A DNA stretch of 64,000 nucleotides from JAIBJN01 sp963830885 (GCA_963830885.1 CAWHOA010000037.1:101450-165449); one strand, 5' to 3'. Counted from the first letter of the stretch, positions 8,488-17,618 are shown. Numbers and translations are program-made. The notes: generated from the sequence alone by a model not told the origin.

Positions 8488-9203
8488 TGAGACGTCGCCT
8501 CGGTGTGGTTCTCGCAATGCTCGGCGTCCTGGTCGCCGCCTACGCGGCCACCGTGGTCCTCTGGCGGGATCCCGCGACGGATCTGTACGCGCGCTGGAAG
8601 CAGCACGAGCTCAGCCAGGAGCTCGACGAGGCGTTCGCCGAGCAAGAGCCGATCGTCGCCTCCTCGAGCCTCGACGACGAGTCCGAAGGCGGAAAGCTGA
8701 CGAATGCGGAGCGTGTCCAGGTCGAGAAGCTCGCGGTGGCCCGCGCCGCGAACCAGCTGCACGCAAAGCTCAAGCTCGGGAAGGCGCTCGGCCGGCTCAC
8801 GGTGCCTCGGATGGGGCTGAAGACCACGTTCGTTCAGGGGACTCGCTGGGGGCCCGATCTCTCACAGGGGCCCGGTCACTATCCGCAGACCTCGCTTCCG
8901 GGCGTCGGCAGGACGATGGCGATCGCCGGACACCGGACGACCTTCGGGGCTCCGTTCCGGCACATCGACTCCCTGCGCCGGGGAGACCCGATCACAGTCG
9001 CCCTTCCATACGCGACGTTCCACTACAGGGTCTTCAAGCACGAGATCGTCGACAACGACGACTGGAGCATCATTCGCGACCGTGGCTTCGACACGCTCGT
9101 GCTCTCCGCCTGTCATCCGCTCTACAGCGCGGCGAAGCGCTGGGTCGTCTACGCGCGACTCTTCCAGGTCGACCCGGCCGGCGGCCCGCCCTACGCCGTC
9201 TGA
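8484..9203 (+). CDS. Class D/E-like sortase
   Basis: 239 residues. An N-terminal membrane anchor (about 6-26) is followed by a charged linker and the sortase beta-barrel. The catalytic triad is visible: H150 in AGHRTT, C210 in LVLSACHP and R225 in VVYARLF. Sortases cut LPxTG-type signals between T and G and transfer the protein to the envelope. The likely substrates are the two LPFTG proteins at 4950 and 5769. The GTG start at 8484 is directly followed by an ATG (8487) and overlaps the DCC stop. Subclass assignment is tentative. Confidence 0.88.
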   Translation: MMRRRLGVVLAMLGVLVAAYAATVVLWRDPATDLYARWKQHELSQELDEAFAEQEPIVASSSLDDESEGGKLTNAERVQVEKLAVARAANQLHAKLKLGKALGRLTVPRMGLKTTFVQGTRWGPDLSQGPGHYPQTSLPGVGRTMAIAGHRTTFGAPFRHIDSLRRGDPITVALPYATFHYRVFKHEIVDNDDWSIIRDRGFDTLVLSACHPLYSAAKRWVVYARLFQVDPAGGPPYAV

Positions 9204-9284
9204 TCGGACTACTCCTTCGGCCAGTACCCGAAAGGGGTACGGCGCGCTTTCCTCCGATGCACGACCTGCGGCAAAGGGGAGGCA

Positions 9285-9503
9285 ATGAGGGGAATCGCTC
9301 GAACCGCGGTGCTGGCCGCGACGTGCGACATCGCCGACGCGCCGGGCGAACCGGCGCGACCCCGCTCGCAGGCGGCGTGGGCCGCGCAACCTTCCTCGCG
9401 GCGACCATGCTCCTCGTCTGTCGCCCTGGGAACGGACGGGGTCGGACCGGGGGCGTCGCCGCCGGCTCTGGCGACGCCCCCGGCCCAAGCTTCCTGGGCC
9501 TGA
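9285..9503 (+). CDS. Doubtful small ORF in the 310-bp gap after the sortase
   Basis: 72 codons starting at an ATG with a strong ribosome site (GGGGAGG). The first 12 residues (MRGIARTAVLAA) look like the beginning of a signal peptide, but the rest is not protein-like, and the frame runs through the terminator at 9447. Either a frameshift broke a small secreted protein or this is noise. The gap also holds a stem-loop GTACCC/GGGTAC at 9224-9240. Nothing else is seen between 9204 and 9446. Confidence 0.22.
   Translation: MRGIARTAVLAATCDIADAPGEPARPRSQAAWAAQPSSRRPCSSSVALGTDGVGPGASPPALATPPAQASWA
9447..9483 (+). terminator. Strong GC-rich hairpin downstream of the sortase operon
   Basis: A 14-bp perfect stem CCGGGGGCGTCGCC / GGCGACGCCCCCGG with a 9-nt loop. 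It lies between the sortase operon and the convergent glycosylase gene and can serve both strands. No U-tract. Confidence 0.65.
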
Positions 9504-9513
9504 CGCCTGCCTG

Positions 9514-10344
9514 TCAGGCGGGCTTGGCGAGCAGGTAGACGCTCGCCAGGCCCGCCCACTCGTCGTACGGCTCGAGCAGGCGGCGGGTGTCCTCCGGCTC
9601 CGCTCGGCGCCCGAGGAGCGAGGCGCAGAGCTTGACGAGGCCGAGGTCGCCGACGAGGCCCTGCTCGTAGCGGCCGAGGCCGTAGAGGCAGATCATCCCG
9701 GCCGACCAGGGTCCGAGGCCGCGCTCGCGTTCGATCCTGGCGGCGGCGCGGTCCGTGTCCACCCCGCGCAGCCGCTCGACGTCCCATTCTCGCGAGAGGC
9801 GGACGAGCGCGGTCGCCTTCCTCGCGACCAGCCCGTCGCGGGCCAGCCGCGCCGGAGCGAGCCCGCCGAAGGTCTCCCGTGTGGGCGGCAGCCAGTAGTC
9901 GCCGAACGGCGTGCCCAGCGTGCGGATCAGCCGCGCCTCGAGCTGCCGCGCCGCCCGCGCCTGGATGAGCTGGCCACAGATCGCCTTCAGCAGGGAGTGC
10001 GTCACCGTCGCGGTGCGGAGGGGCCGCAGGCCGCGCAGGCTGCGTACGGCTCGACCGATCAGGCGGTCGTCGGCGAAGCGGCGGAGGAACGGGCCGTGGT
10101 CGTCGTCGGCCGCGAGCACGAAGCGGAGCCGGTCGAGCGCCTCGGCCGGCTCGGCGGCCTCGAGGGCCACGGCGAGGCTCCCGTCCGGCCGCTGGCGCAC
10201 GCGTGCGAGCCCGGGGCCACCTCCGGCCTCCAGGGCCAAGGTGAGGACGCCGTCCCGGAGCCGCCTCGTCGGATCGCCACCGTGCCGCGCGGAGAGGGCG
10301 AGCGAGTAGGGCGCCCGCGGCGTGATCGTCGTCTCGAGGAGCAC
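9514..10344 (-). CDS. HhH-GPD DNA glycosylase (AlkA / 3-methyladenine type)
   Basis: 276 residues. An N-terminal AlkA-like beta domain (about 1-90) is followed by the helical HhH-GPD fold. The helix-hairpin-helix GLGPWSAGMICLYGLG and the catalytic aspartate D233 in VGDLGLVK are present. Such enzymes excise alkylated purines from DNA in base-excision repair. There are no Fe-S cysteines at the C terminus, unlike MutY or Nth. It converges with the sortase operon and lies 30 bp from the CAP gene upstream on the same strand. Substrate range is inferred only from family. Confidence 0.82.
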   Translation of the reverse strand: MLLETTITPRAPYSLALSARHGGDPTRRLRDGVLTLALEAGGGPGLARVRQRPDGSLAVALEAAEPAEALDRLRFVLAADDDHGPFLRRFADDRLIGRAVRSLRGLRPLRTATVTHSLLKAICGQLIQARAARQLEARLIRTLGTPFGDYWLPPTRETFGGLAPARLARDGLVARKATALVRLSREWDVERLRGVDTDRAAARIERERGLGPWSAGMICLYGLGRYEQGLVGDLGLVKLCASLLGRRAEPEDTRRLLEPYDEWAGLASVYLLAKPA

Positions 10345-10374
10345 GAGCGCGAGCCTACCGCGCCCTGCGGGCGG

Positions 10375-10920
10375 CTAGCGCCGCGCGCCGAACTCCGCAG
10401 CCACGATCGTCACGTCGTCCCACGAGCCGTAGTAGCCGCGCGGGTCGCGGACCTGGACGGCGCCGATGCCGATGTTGCGCCAGCGCGGGTCGAGGATGTT
10501 CGCGCGGTGGCCGGAGCTCGCCATCCAGCGGCTCACGGTGCCGGACGACGTCAGGCTCGGAGCGCCCCAGGCGAGGTTCTCGCCGGCGCTCCAGGACGAG
10601 TAGCCCGGGCCGGGCCAGTACCAGCGGATCCAGGTGCCGAACGAGCTCCAGGTGCTCGCTCGCCCCGGCGTGTAGAGCTCGTGCCGGAAGTAGCTCGCGG
10701 CCGCCATCGAGGTGGTGTGGCGGTCGGCGGCGTCGGAGAGCCGGGGCACCACCGTGAGCGGGTGCAGGCCGTGGCTGCGCCGCACCGTGTTGATGCGGTT
10801 GACGATGCTCTCCTCGAGGGGCTCCCGCTCGCTGACCGTCAGGGCGCCCGCGGAGAACGGCGCGGCCAGCGCGACGAGCGCCATCGACGCAGCCAGAGCT
10901 ACCGCAACCCTCTTCCTCAT
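10375..10920 (-). CDS. Secreted CAP-domain (SCP/PR-1-like) protein
   Basis: 181 residues: signal peptide (1-26, ending AGA), then a CAP domain with NRINTVRRSHGLHPL, DRHTTSMAAASYFRH, AGENLAWG and SGHRANILDPRWRNIGIG. The conserved H/E/E/H cavity residues of CAP proteins (histidines in YFRHE and SGHRANI, glutamate in AGENL) are recognisable. Bacterial CAP proteins are extracellular; their biochemical role is mostly unknown. It is transcribed away from clpC, with a 197-bp divergent spacer in which no convincing promoter was found. Confidence 0.88.
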   Translation of the reverse strand: MRKRVAVALAASMALVALAAPFSAGALTVSEREPLEESIVNRINTVRRSHGLHPLTVVPRLSDAADRHTTSMAAASYFRHELYTPGRASTWSSFGTWIRWYWPGPGYSSWSAGENLAWGAPSLTSSGTVSRWMASSGHRANILDPRWRNIGIGAVQVRDPRGYYGSWDDVTIVAAEFGARR

Positions 10921-11117
10921 ACTCTTTCGATCGGCCGATCAGGGCTCCCGCAACGTCCCCCGAACGAGGCACCCCCTCCGAGCTATCCGGGACTCCGGGA
11001 AACTGACTCTCCAAAACATGCGTCGCGGAGCCGATACGGAGTCCATGGCGCGCTCGGGCACTCCGGACTGGTTCGATACCATAGGTCCGGCTGTCGAACG
11101 GAAAGGATCCTGAGGCC

Positions 11118-13652
11118 TTGTTCGAGCGCTTCACCGAGAGAGCCAGGCAGGTCGTCGTTCTCGCCCAGGACGAGGCCCGCGCCCTCAAGCACAACTACAT
11201 CGGCACCGAGCACATCCTGCTCGGGCTCCTCCGCGAGGAGGAGGGGCTCGCCGCGCGCGTGCTCGAGAGCCTGGACATCACGGTGGAGGAGGTCCGCGCC
11301 CAGGTTGCCCGCATCGTCGGCCAGGGCGACGAGGTGACGACCGGCCAGATCCCGTTCACGCCGCGCGCGAAGAAGGTCCTGGAGCTCGCGCTGCGCGAAG
11401 CCCTCTCGCTCGGCCACAACTACATCGGCACCGAGCACATCCTGCTCGGCCTCGTCCGCGAGAACGAGGGAGTCGCCGCGCGCATCCTGCTCGACTTCGA
11501 CGCCGACGCAGAGAAGATCCGCAACGAGATCATCCGCATGCTCTCCGGCCCCGGCCGGCGCCAGCAGGGCGGCGCCGCGGCAGCCGGCGAGAAGGCGAAG
11601 AGCTCCAAGCTCCTCGACCAGTTCGGCCGGAACCTGACCAAGCTCGCGGCCGAGGGCAAGCTCGATCCGGTGGTCGGGCGCCAGACCGAGATCGAGCGCG
11701 TGATGCAGATCCTGTCGCGCCGCACGAAGAACAACCCGGTGCTGATCGGTGAGCCGGGCGTCGGCAAGACGGCCGTCGTCGAAGGCCTCGCCGCCCGCAT
11801 CTCCTCGAACCAGGTGCCCGAGCTCCTGAAGAACAAGCAGATCTACACGCTGGACCTGGCTGCGCTGGTCGCGGGCTCGAAGTATCGCGGTGAGTTCGAG
11901 GAGCGCCTGAAGAAGGTGATGAAGGAGATCACCCAGCGCGGCGACATCATTCTCTTCATCGACGAGCTGCACAACCTCGTCGGCGCCGGCGCCGCCGAGG
12001 GCGCGATCGACGCGGCCTCCATCCTCAAGCCGGCCCTGGCCCGGGGCGAGCTGCAGACGATCGGCGCGACGACGCTGGACGAGTACCGCAAGTACCTCGA
12101 GCGCGACGCCGCCCTCGAGCGCCGCTTCCAGCAGATCCGCGTGGACGAGCCGACGGTCGACGACACCGTGCAGATCCTGCGCGGCCTCCGCGACCGCTAC
12201 GAGGCGCACCACCGCTGCACGATCACCGACGACGCCCTGCGCGCTTCGGCCGTGCTCGCCGACCGTTACATCCAGGACCGCCACCTGCCGGACAAGGCCA
12301 TCGACCTGATCGACGAGGCCGCCTCCCGCATGCGCATCAAGACCATGACCGCCCCGCCGCGCTATCGCGAGCTCGAGGACGAGATCGAGAAGGTGCGCGA
12401 GGAAAAGGAGGCGGCGATCGAGTCCCAGGAGTTCGAGAAGGCCGCGAACCTGCGCGACAAGGAGCGCAAGCTCACGCAGAAGAAGCGCGAGCTCGAGGAC
12501 AAGTGGCGCACCTCGGAGCAGGACGAGCAGCCGGAGATCGGCGAAGAGGAGATCGCCGACATCGTCTCCATGTGGACGGGCATCCCGGTCTTCAAGCTGA
12601 CCGAGGCGGAGTCGCAGAAGCTCATCCGCATGGAGGACGAGCTCCACAAGCGCGTGATCGGCCAGAACGAGGCGATCGTCGCCGTGTCGAAGTCGATCCG
12701 CCGCGCGCGCGCGGGCATCAAGGACCCGAAGCGCCCGACCGGCTCGTTCATCTTCCTCGGCCCGTCCGGCGTCGGCAAGACCGAGCTGGCGCGCACGCTC
12801 GCCGAGTTCCTCTTCGGCGACGAGGACGCGATGATCCAGGTGGACATGTCGGAGTACATGGAGAAGCACTCCGTGTCCCGGCTCGTCGGCTCGCCCCCCG
12901 GCTACATCGGCTACGACGAGGGCGGCCAGCTCACCGAGGCCGTCCGCCGCAAGCCGTACTCGGTCGTCCTCCTGGACGAGATCGAGAAGGCCCACCCGGA
13001 CGTCTTCAACATCCTCCTGCAGATCCTCGAGGACGGGAAGCTGACGGACGCGCAGGGCCGCAAGGTCGACTTCCGCAACACGATCGTGATCATGACGTCG
13101 AACATCGGCGCCGCCACGATCTCCAAGAACCAGTCACTCGGCTTCTCCGTCGGCGACGACACCGGTCTCTCCTACGACGAGATGAAGGACCGGATCATGG
13201 GCGAGCTCAAGAAGGTCTTCCGCCCCGAGCTCCTCAACCGCATCGACGAGGTCATCGTCTTCCACAAGCTGACGAAGGACGAGATCAAGATCATCGTCGA
13301 CCTGATGATGAAGCGGCTCAAGGAGCAGATGGGCGAGCACGAGGCCGCCATCGAGCTCACCGAAGAGGCCAAGGAGCTGCTCGTCACCAAGGGCTACGAC
13401 CCGGCAATGGGCGCCCGCCCGCTGCGCCGCGCCATCCAGCGCTTCATCGAGGACCCGCTCGCGGACTTCGTCCTCGGCCGCTCGATCAAGCCCGGCTCCA
13501 CCATCGTCGTCGACCGCAAGGACGACGACGAGGTCGACATCTCGATCGTCGAGGGCGAGGCTCCGCCGCCCGAGCCCGAGAAGGTCACCGTCCCCGCCGA
13601 GGAGCCTAAGGCCGAGGCGGACGCGGACGACCTGCCCGCCGACGACGAGTAG
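11118..13652 (+). CDS. clpC: ATP-dependent Clp protease ATPase subunit ClpC
   Basis: 844 residues. It has two Clp-N repeats (about 1-150), AAA domain 1 with Walker A GEPGVGKTA near residue 211, a UVR/middle coiled coil (about 425-460) and AAA domain 2 with GPSGVGKTE at 548, then a C-terminal D2-small domain with an acidic tail. It unfolds substrates for ClpP. TTG at 11118 gives the normal ClpC start LFERFTERARQVVVLAQDEA, with a purine-rich site 10-15 nt upstream. No clpP lies nearby on this side of the junction; the clpP1/clpP2 at 47.7 kb belong to the mycobacterial part. Confidence 0.96.
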   Translation: MFERFTERARQVVVLAQDEARALKHNYIGTEHILLGLLREEEGLAARVLESLDITVEEVRAQVARIVGQGDEVTTGQIPFTPRAKKVLELALREALSLGHNYIGTEHILLGLVRENEGVAARILLDFDADAEKIRNEIIRMLSGPGRRQQGGAAAAGEKAKSSKLLDQFGRNLTKLAAEGKLDPVVGRQTEIERVMQILSRRTKNNPVLIGEPGVGKTAVVEGLAARISSNQVPELLKNKQIYTLDLAALVAGSKYRGEFEERLKKVMKEITQRGDIILFIDELHNLVGAGAAEGAIDAASILKPALARGELQTIGATTLDEYRKYLERDAALERRFQQIRVDEPTVDDTVQILRGLRDRYEAHHRCTITDDALRASAVLADRYIQDRHLPDKAIDLIDEAASRMRIKTMTAPPRYRELEDEIEKVREEKEAAIESQEFEKAANLRDKERKLTQKKRELEDKWRTSEQDEQPEIGEEEIADIVSMWTGIPVFKLTEAESQKLIRMEDELHKRVIGQNEAIVAVSKSIRRARAGIKDPKRPTGSFIFLGPSGVGKTELARTLAEFLFGDEDAMIQVDMSEYMEKHSVSRLVGSPPGYIGYDEGGQLTEAVRRKPYSVVLLDEIEKAHPDVFNILLQILEDGKLTDAQGRKVDFRNTIVIMTSNIGAATISKNQSLGFSVGDDTGLSYDEMKDRIMGELKKVFRPELLNRIDEVIVFHKLTKDEIKIIVDLMMKRLKEQMGEHEAAIELTEEAKELLVTKGYDPAMGARPLRRAIQRFIEDPLADFVLGRSIKPGSTIVVDRKDDDEVDISIVEGEAPPPEPEKVTVPAEEPKAEADADDLPADDE

Positions 13653-13673
13653 CGAGCTTTCCAGACGCAACGA

Positions 13674-13700
13674 GAAGCGGCGCCGAACGGGCGCCGCTTC
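13674..13700 (+). terminator. Terminator hairpin after clpC
   Basis: An 11-bp perfect stem GAAGCGGCGCC / GGCGCCGCTTC with a GAACG loop, followed by CGTTT. It begins 22 bp after the clpC stop and faces the convergent gene ending at 13726. Confidence 0.75.
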
Positions 13701-13725
13701 CGTTTGCCGGGCCGCCGGCAGGCTC

Positions 13726-14886
13726 CTAGCAGCCGCGTCTCACGTCGCGTACGTCGCCGCGGCAGGTGTCGCCGCCCAGTCCGCCGTTGAGGACGTCCCC
13801 TCCCCTGCCGTCGACCGCGACGATCAGATCCGCGCCAGAGCCGCCGACCAGGAGGTCGAGGCCCTGGAGGTCGATGAGGATGTCATTTCCTGGGCCGCCG
13901 AGCGCACGGTCGCTTCCGGGTCCGCTGAGGATCACGTCCGCGCCCCCGAGCCCGCGGATCACGTCGCTGCCGCCAAGACTCCGGATCTCGTCGACGCCCG
14001 AGGTGCCAACGAGCGTGTCGTTCCCGCTCGTCCCGATGATGAGAGGCGACCAAGAGAGAGTGAAGGATCCCTGATCCCAGCTGAAACCCCCTACGGCGAT
14101 CCGGTACGAGGTTCCGGCGACCGCTTCGAACCCGACGAAGCTCGAGCAACAACCAAGCTGAGGATCGTCGTCGTTGCTAGCCACCTGCGCCAGTGAGGCG
14201 ATGTTGGTGCCCGTGTACACCGCCAAGGCTGTGTCGAAGCGCGAACCACGCGTGCTGAACTTCACAAGGCCGTTCGCCGGAGCCGTCCACTCGTACCAGA
14301 CCGAGGCTCCCAGGTAGGAAGGACTCGGCTCGTCGAGTTCGATGGTCGCGTTGACGTTCGTCCCGCCGTGGCTGCCAACCTGTCCGGTGAGCGCCTGCGC
14401 AGAGTCGAACAGGTCGTTCGACACGCCCTGCCTCCAACGCAAGATCACGCGGCCGCCCTTGCCACCGAATCCGTCAACCGCGACCGCATAAACCATGTCC
14501 TTGGACGCGGAAAAGACCACGAGGCTCCTCGACGACTCGAGCCCCGGCGCGTCGTCGTTGCTCGCAACCTCGGTGAGGGTGTCGACTGCGCTCCCCGAGT
14601 ACACGGCGAGCACGGTGTCGAACGAACTGGGGAGCGTGTCGAAGACGTATACCCCGTCCTCGGGTGCCGTCCACGTGAACCAGATCGATCGTCCGCCTGC
14701 GTTGCCGGCGTGAGCCGGCTCGCCGACCTCCTTGGTCGCCGACAAGTTGTTCCCAACCTGCGAGCCGTTGGCGCTGGAGATCGCTGTCGCCGACACGAAG
14801 TTGTCGTTCGCCGGAGCGGCGGTCGCGAGCGGCGCGAGGAAAAGCGCGGCGGCGACGGTTGCGATGAGTGCTGGAAGAGTCTTCAT
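13726..14886 (-). CDS. Secreted protein with two PPC-like domains and C-terminal RTX-like repeats
   Basis: 386 residues: signal peptide (1-23), then two similar ~115-residue domains, each with a NDxF-SA start, a WF/YEWTAP motif and FDTVLAVY / FDTALAVY followed by VASNDD. These resemble pre-peptidase C-terminal or bacterial jelly-roll modules. Residues about 285-375 are Gly/Asp-rich nonapeptide-like repeats (GTSGNDTLVGTSG, GGSDVIRGLGGADVI, GGPGND) of the haemolysin-type calcium-binding class. It ends in two cysteines (TCRGDVRDVRRGC). No catalytic domain is present. Probably an extracellular calcium-stabilised surface protein with its own promoter. Confidence 0.78.
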   Translation of the reverse strand: MKTLPALIATVAAALFLAPLATAAPANDNFVSATAISSANGSQVGNNLSATKEVGEPAHAGNAGGRSIWFTWTAPEDGVYVFDTLPSSFDTVLAVYSGSAVDTLTEVASNDDAPGLESSRSLVVFSASKDMVYAVAVDGFGGKGGRVILRWRQGVSNDLFDSAQALTGQVGSHGGTNVNATIELDEPSPSYLGASVWYEWTAPANGLVKFSTRGSRFDTALAVYTGTNIASLAQVASNDDDPQLGCCSSFVGFEAVAGTSYRIAVGGFSWDQGSFTLSWSPLIIGTSGNDTLVGTSGVDEIRSLGGSDVIRGLGGADVILSGPGSDRALGGPGNDILIDLQGLDLLVGGSGADLIVAVDGRGGDVLNGGLGGDTCRGDVRDVRRGC

Positions 14887-14914
14887 TGCATGCCTCCTAG
14901 TTGTAATAGAGGAG

Positions 14915-14943
14915 ACATTATCTGTCTAGTAATGAATAGTCAA
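14915..14943 (-). promoter_or_regulatory. Sigma-70-like promoter of the RTX-like gene
   Basis: On the minus strand TTGACT (14943-14938), a 17-bp spacer and TAATGT (14920-14915) precede the gene. An AGGAGG (14898-14893) sits 6 nt before the ATG at 14886. The region is clearly AT-richer than its surroundings. Confidence 0.7.
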
Positions 14944-15004
14944 GTATAGACACAAAGAAGATCTGCCGGCACCAAGGCTCCACAGCTCTGGCAGACTCGC
15001 GGCG

Positions 15005-15392
15005 ATGCCGCTGATCGAGTACGAGGACGCCGAGCCCGAGGTTCGGGCTGTCTACGACGACATCATGGAGACCCGGCAGGTGGACTGGGTCAACAACTTC
15101 TGGAAGGCGCTCGCCACCGACCCCGTCATCCCTCAGGCGGACCTGGGAGTCCGTGAAGGAGGTCATGGCGCCCGGGGCGCTCGACCCGCTCACGAAGGAG
15201 CTCCTCTACGTCGCCGTCTCGGTGACGAACGGCTGCGAGTACTGCATCGCCTCCCACACGGCCTCGGCCCGCAAGCGAGGCATGACCGACGAGCAGCTCG
15301 CTGAGGTGCTCGCGGTCGCCGGGATGGCGAACGAGACGAATGCCCTCGCCACGGGCTACGGCGTTCCGGTCGACGACGCGTTCCGCCGCTAG
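15005..15392 (+). pseudogene. Carboxymuconolactone decarboxylase / AhpD-like protein, frameshifted
   Basis: The first frame gives MPLIEYEDAEPEVRAVYDDI... to ALATDPVI. The second frame continues LRRTWESVKEVMAPGALDPLTKELLYVAVSVTNG..., with the redox CEYCIASH (CxxC...H) motif of AhpD-like proteins. The frames join if one C is removed near 15131 (ATCCCTC). The joined product is about 128 residues, normal for this family of peroxidase/decarboxylase-fold proteins. Everything else is intact, so a one-base sequencing insertion is more likely than a dead gene. Confidence 0.78.
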
Positions 15393-15451
15393 CGCGCCCG
15401 TGTGTGGCAGACTCCTCAGCGATTACCCCACTTCCCCAGGAGGCAATGCCA

Positions 15452-15895
15452 ATGAGCGTCGGGCCGATCGAATACCTGGTCGTGGCCTTTCCCGGCAACA
15501 AGTTCAAGGGCGAGATCATCCCGGCGCTGGCCGAGCTGGTCGAGAACGAGACGATCCGCATCCTCGACCTCGTCTTCATCATCAAGGACGAGGAGGGCAA
15601 CGTCGCCGCGGTCGAGCTTGGCGAGGTGGATCCCGAGGACGAAGCGGCCGGCATGACCGACATCGCAAGCATCGACAGCGAGCTGCTCAACGAGGACGAC
15701 ATCGCCATCGCGGCCGAGGCCCTCGAGCCGAACTCGTCCGCAGGCCTGCTCGTCTTCGAGAACGTGTGGGCGACCCGCTTCGCGCAGGCGGTGCTCAACG
15801 CCGACGGCCGGCTCGTCGCCAACGAGCGCATCCCGTACGACATCGTCCAGGCGGCCCTCGCCTATGCGGCCGCCGAGTCCGGAGAGGAGAGCTGA
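15452..15895 (+). CDS. DUF6325-like small acidic protein
   Basis: 147 residues, beginning MSVGPIEYLVVAFPGNKFKGEI and rich in Asp/Glu, with an alternating alpha/beta pattern and no signal peptide. ATG 15452 is preferred over 15446 because AGGAGG (15438-15443) lies 8 nt before it. It is followed 1 bp after its stop by a SHOCT-domain gene, a combination I associate with stress- or membrane-linked proteins in actinobacteria. The biochemical function is unknown; the family assignment is from memory of the N-terminal signature. Confidence 0.72.
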   Translation: MSVGPIEYLVVAFPGNKFKGEIIPALAELVENETIRILDLVFIIKDEEGNVAAVELGEVDPEDEAAGMTDIASIDSELLNEDDIAIAAEALEPNSSAGLLVFENVWATRFAQAVLNADGRLVANERIPYDIVQAALAYAAAESGEES

Positions 15896-15896
15896 G

Positions 15897-16190
15897 ATGA
15901 TGAGGAGACGAGGCCCGGGGCTGGTTCGCGCAGCGGCTACGACCGCTGTCGTGGCCGGTACCGCCGGCGCCGTGCGCCACCGCCAGGACCAGAAGTACGC
16001 GGCACAGGATCAGGAGGCCTACGACCAGCAGATGGCGGAGCAGCAGGCGGCGGCCCCGCCCCCGCCGGCGGCCGCTCCGCCCGAGGATGACAAGTTCGCG
16101 AAGCTCGAGAAGCTCGCCGAGCTGAACAAGCAGGGGATTTTGACCGACGAAGAGTTCGCGGCCGAGAAGGCCAAGATCCTGAGCTCGTAA
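15897..16190 (+). CDS. Small SHOCT-domain protein
   Basis: 97 residues. It has a basic N terminus with a short hydrophobic stretch (AATTAVVAGTAGAV), a Gln/Ala/Pro-rich linker (QQMAEQQAAAPPPPAAAPP) and a C-terminal SHOCT module (KLEKLAELNKQGILTDEEFAAEKAKIL). SHOCT modules are thought to mediate oligomerisation. The start lies immediately after the DUF6325 stop (TGAGATG), with GGAGAGGAGAG upstream, so it is translated with that gene. Confidence 0.83.
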   Translation: MMRRRGPGLVRAAATTAVVAGTAGAVRHRQDQKYAAQDQEAYDQQMAEQQAAAPPPPAAAPPEDDKFAKLEKLAELNKQGILTDEEFAAEKAKILSS

Positions 16191-16255
16191 CCGGCACGGG
16201 TCCGGCACGAAGCCGTAGCTTCGGCGTCGGACCGCCTGCCTAGACTGGGTCGCCC

Positions 16256-17618
16256 ATGGCGAAGGCGGCTCTCCAGCACGCATGCTCCGAATGCGGGTAC
16301 ACGACCGGGAAGTGGCTCGGCCGCTGTCCCGCGTGCGGGGCGTGGGGGAGCCTGGTCGAGGAGCGCGCGCTCGCGCCTGCTCCCGGGGTGCGCGGCGCCC
16401 AGGCGGCCGGCCGCCCCCTCCTCCGCCTCGTCGAGGTCGAGACGGCGGAGGCCGAGCGCATCCCGACCGGCGTCGCCGAGCTCGACCGCGTCCTCGGCGG
16501 CGGCCTCGTCCCCGCGAGCCTCGTCCTTGTCTCGGGCGACCCGGGGATCGGCAAGTCCACGCTGCTGCTCATGGCTCTCCAGGCAATGTCGGCGGAGCGC
16601 AAGGCCGTGCTCGTCACCGGCGAGGAGTCCTCGGCCCAGGTGAAGCTGCGCGCCGACCGGCTGGGCGGCGCCGGCGACGTCCACATCCTCGCCGAGACGA
16701 ACCTCGACGAGGTCTGCGCCACGCTCGAGCGCGAGAAGCCCGAGGTGTGCGTCGTCGACTCGGTCCAGACGCTCTACGCGCCCGAGCTCGGCTCCGCGCC
16801 CGGCTCCGTTGCCCAGGTGCGGGAGGCGGCGGGGCGGTTCCTGCGCGTGTCCAAGGAGCAGGGGATCGCCACGTTCCTCGTCGGCCACGTGACCAAGGAG
16901 GGCGCCGTCGCGGGCCCGCGCGTCCTCGAGCACCTCGTCGACTGCGTCCTCCACTTCGAGGGCGACCGCTATCGCTCGCACCGCATTCTCCGGGCCGTCA
17001 AGAACCGCTTCGGCTCGACCAACGAGCTCGGAGTCTTCGAGATGACCTCGGCAGGGCTCGTGGCCGTTGACGACCCTTCGGAGCTCTTCGGCCATCCCGA
17101 CGAGGAGCAGCCGGGCTCCGCCGTGGTCTGCACGATCGAGGGCACGCGGCCGCTCCTGCTCGAGGTGCAGGCGCTCGTCTCGCCGACCGATCTGGCGATG
17201 CCGAGGCGGGTCGGAACCGGGCGTCGACCCGAAGCGCCTCTCGATGATCGTCGCCGTCCTCGGACGCCATGCCGGCGTCGCGCTCGGGCAGGCCGACGTC
17301 TTCGTCAACGTCGCCGGAGGCGTGCGGATCGAGGAGCCCGGCGCCGACCTCGGCGTCGCCCTCGCCATCGCCTCCGCCGCCCGCGGAGCCCCTGTCAAGC
17401 ACGGCGTCTCCTGCTTCGGCGAGGTCGGGCTGACCGGCCGCCTGCGCCCGGTAAGCCAGGCCGAGCGGCGCCTCGCCGAGTGCGCCAAGCTGGGCTTTTC
17501 CGAGGTGCTCGTGCCTGACGGAACCGAGTCCCGTGGCAGAATGCGCCTGACAGCAGCGGGAACGCTGCGGACGGCGATCACTGCGGGGCTCGATGCGAGC
17601 GGACCCTCGGAAGGATAA
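16256..17618 (+). pseudogene. radA: DNA repair protein RadA, frameshifted near 17,220
   Basis: The N-terminal zinc finger C10-x2-C13...C24-x2-C27, the RecA-like core with Walker A GDPGIGKST, and the RadA-specific KNRFGS motif lie in the first frame, up to MPRRVGTG. The Lon-protease-like C-terminal domain (VDPKRLSMIVAVLGRHAG... to the end) is in another frame. Removing one G from the run at 17218-17221 restores a normal ~454-residue RadA, which processes branched recombination intermediates. A TAGACT hexamer 9 nt before the ATG and no Shine-Dalgarno suggest leaderless transcription. disA overlaps its 3' end. Confidence 0.88.

Noticed and set aside
10983..12995. A 670-codon minus-strand open frame opposite clpC
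   Set aside because: Leu/Val/Asp-rich antisense shadow typical of high-GC genes; clpC on the plus strand is fully conserved.
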